Assembly (NCBI GenBank): GCA_035935465.1
Contig: DASYXA010000065.1
Span: forward strand, 1-64,000
Source of the DNA: UBA4735 sp035935465
Lineage (GTDB): Bacteria; Chloroflexota; Limnocylindria; P2-11E
DNA: 64,000 nucleotides
Direction of reading: 5' to 3'
Shown here: piece after piece, positions 63,229-64,000 of the stretch
How the letters are laid out: each line of letters begins with the position of its first letter
Position numbering within the stretch: the stretch's first letter is position 1
The notes under the pieces: generated by a model
What the model saw: the letters and a program-made list of their open reading frames with translations, nothing else
Told to the model about the DNA's origin: nothing
The model's database searches: none
Made by a program: the position numbers and the translations under genes

Positions 63229-64000
63229 CTAGCGCGGGCCCGCTGCGATCGGTAGGCGCAACGTAAAGGTGCTCCCCTCGCCGAGGCGCGAGGTGACCTC
63301 CAGCGTGCCGCCATGGCGTTCCACGATGCCGCGGACGGACCAGAGGCCGACGCCGCTTCCGGGGACCGCGCTCGCATTCGATCCCCGGTAGAACCGGCCG
63401 AACACCAGCTCGCGCTCGTCGTCCGGGATCCCGAGACCCTGATCGCTGATCGCGATCGCAGCGAGACGGACCTCGCCGGCGCGCTCCTCCGACACCGCGG
63501 CCGAGATCCGGCCACCCTGGGGACTGAACTTCACCGCGTTGCTGACGAGATTGTCGACCGACCGCTCGATCTGGTCGCGGTCCAACGCGCCGACGAGCGA
63601 GTCGATGCCCCGATCGAGGACGAACTCGTGCCCGTTGTCCGTCACCCGATACCCGTCCAGCACGCTCCGCACGAGCGCCACGAGCTCGACGGGCTCCCGG
63701 TGCAGCGGCGATCCGTCGGACCCCTCACGCCTGGCGAGGTCCATCAGCTCGTCCACCCGCAACGCGCCCCGGCGCAGGGCCGCCTCGATGGACGAGAGCC
63801 GGCTGCCGAGCTGCGCCTGGTCGAGCCGACCCTTCGTCGCCTGGTGGCGGAGGAGCTGGGCGATCGCGGTCGCGCTGGCCAACGGGCTCTTCAGATCGTG
63901 TCCGAGCGTCGCGAAGAACGCGTCGCGCTCGCGCGCGGCGATCGCGCGCTCTTCCTCGAGGGCGACCTCCGCCCTGCGCCGCGCGACCTCGTGCTCGCTC
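63229..64000 (-). CDS. Sensor histidine kinase, 5' part outside the window
   Basis: The C-terminal 256 residues of a cytoplasmic or membrane kinase. A coiled-coil (ARRRAEVALEEERAIAARERD) leads into the phosphorylated His in FFATLGHDLKSPLAS. Then come the N-box DNLVSNAVKFSPQGG, the G1 box DQGLGIPDDERELVFGRFYRG and the G2 box GSGVGLWSVRGIVERHGG. The catalytic core is intact. The sensor part lies beyond base 64000. Nearby candidates for partners are the MEDS protein and the orphan response regulators elsewhere in the window. Confidence 0.9.
   Translation of the reverse strand, partial: SEHEVARRRAEVALEEERAIAARERDAFFATLGHDLKSPLASATAIAQLLRHQATKGRLDQAQLGSRLSSIEAALRRGALRVDELMDLARREGSDGSPLHREPVELVALVRSVLDGYRVTDNGHEFVLDRGIDSLVGALDRDQIERSVDNLVSNAVKFSPQGGRISAAVSEERAGEVRLAAIAISDQGLGIPDDERELVFGRFYRGSNASAVPGSGVGLWSVRGIVERHGGTLEVTSRLGEGSTFTLRLPIAAGPR

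Noticed and set aside
1..64000. CRISPR arrays, insertion sequences, prophage genes
   Set aside because: No regularly spaced repeats, transposase or phage structural genes were seen. The only clear direct repeat pair is the 47-bp one around the toxin-antitoxin cassette.

Overview
The window is a single, very GC-rich, gene-dense bacterial chromosome segment with short operons, many 1-4 base overlaps between start and stop codons, frequent GTG starts and few strong Shine-Dalgarno sites. The mixture (class 1B PyrD/PyrK, PyrR, membrane urate oxidase PuuD, an SCO1664-type protein, split LigD-type repair enzymes, a MEDS-domain protein, many promoters of the TAnnnT type 6-10 bases before the start codon) suggests a Chloroflexota of the Limnocylindria kind or a deep Actinomycetota. 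No rRNA or marker gene settles this, so the placement is an inference.

Layout. 1-7.4 kb: urate/purine catabolism (allantoinase, DUF3830, HIU hydrolase, OHCU decarboxylase, PuuD with a fused cytochrome c domain, NIPSNAP, BioY), interrupted by a large cyclase-ATPase and a VOC protein. 7.4-19.9 kb: a secreted beta-propeller lipoprotein, then a leftward pyrimidine operon pyrR-pyrB-pyrC-carA-phzF-carB-VOC-antitoxin-toxin-pyrK-pyrD. Its leader carries a PyrR-binding-loop-like hairpin touching the ribosome binding site, and a toxin-antitoxin pair sits inside the operon. 20-25 kb: envelope and glycan genes (M23 peptidase, CPBP protease, degenerate Nudix protein, GalT-like transferase, glycogen synthase, a secreted helical protein). 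25.3-28.8 kb: a multi-membrane-span protein kinase, a decayed AI-2E transporter remnant, then two tandem HNH proteins behind a LexA-type operator, ending at a tRNA-Gly(CCC) gene. 28.8-42 kb: transporters and assorted metabolism (MFS, EamA, amidohydrolase, M20 peptidase, FMO, phosphoribosyltransferase, Hsp70-like, LigB-type dioxygenase, Rieske membrane protein). 42-46.3 kb: NHEJ-type polymerase and ligase as separate genes, a response regulator and a GAF-GAF-GGDEF diguanylate cyclase. 46.5-53.5 kb: sulfite-oxidase-like enzyme, a GT4-GH130-(alpha/alpha)6 glycan operon, VIT-type metal transporter, rhodanese and a winged-helix protein. 53.5-64 kb: OmpR regulator, DAHP synthase divergent from a gamma-carbonic anhydrase, histidine degradation (hutH, hutU), a small ferric-reductase-like membrane protein, a HigBA-type toxin-antitoxin cassette bracketed by a 47-bp direct repeat, a thiolase, a MEDS protein and a truncated histidine kinase.

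How the genes work together. Urate can be taken by PuuD, UraH, UraD and allantoinase to allantoate. The pyr operon covers all steps from bicarbonate to orotate, with PyrR as the UMP sensor. HutH and HutU start histidine catabolism. The most unusual points are the toxin-antitoxin cassette inserted between two convergent genes with a repeat that keeps both gene ends intact (58241-59162), the SOS-box-controlled HNH pair next to a tRNA (27702-28797), the toxin-antitoxin pair translationally coupled to pyrK (10809-11447), and the PyrR hairpin with a CTG-initiated pyrR (19896-19931).
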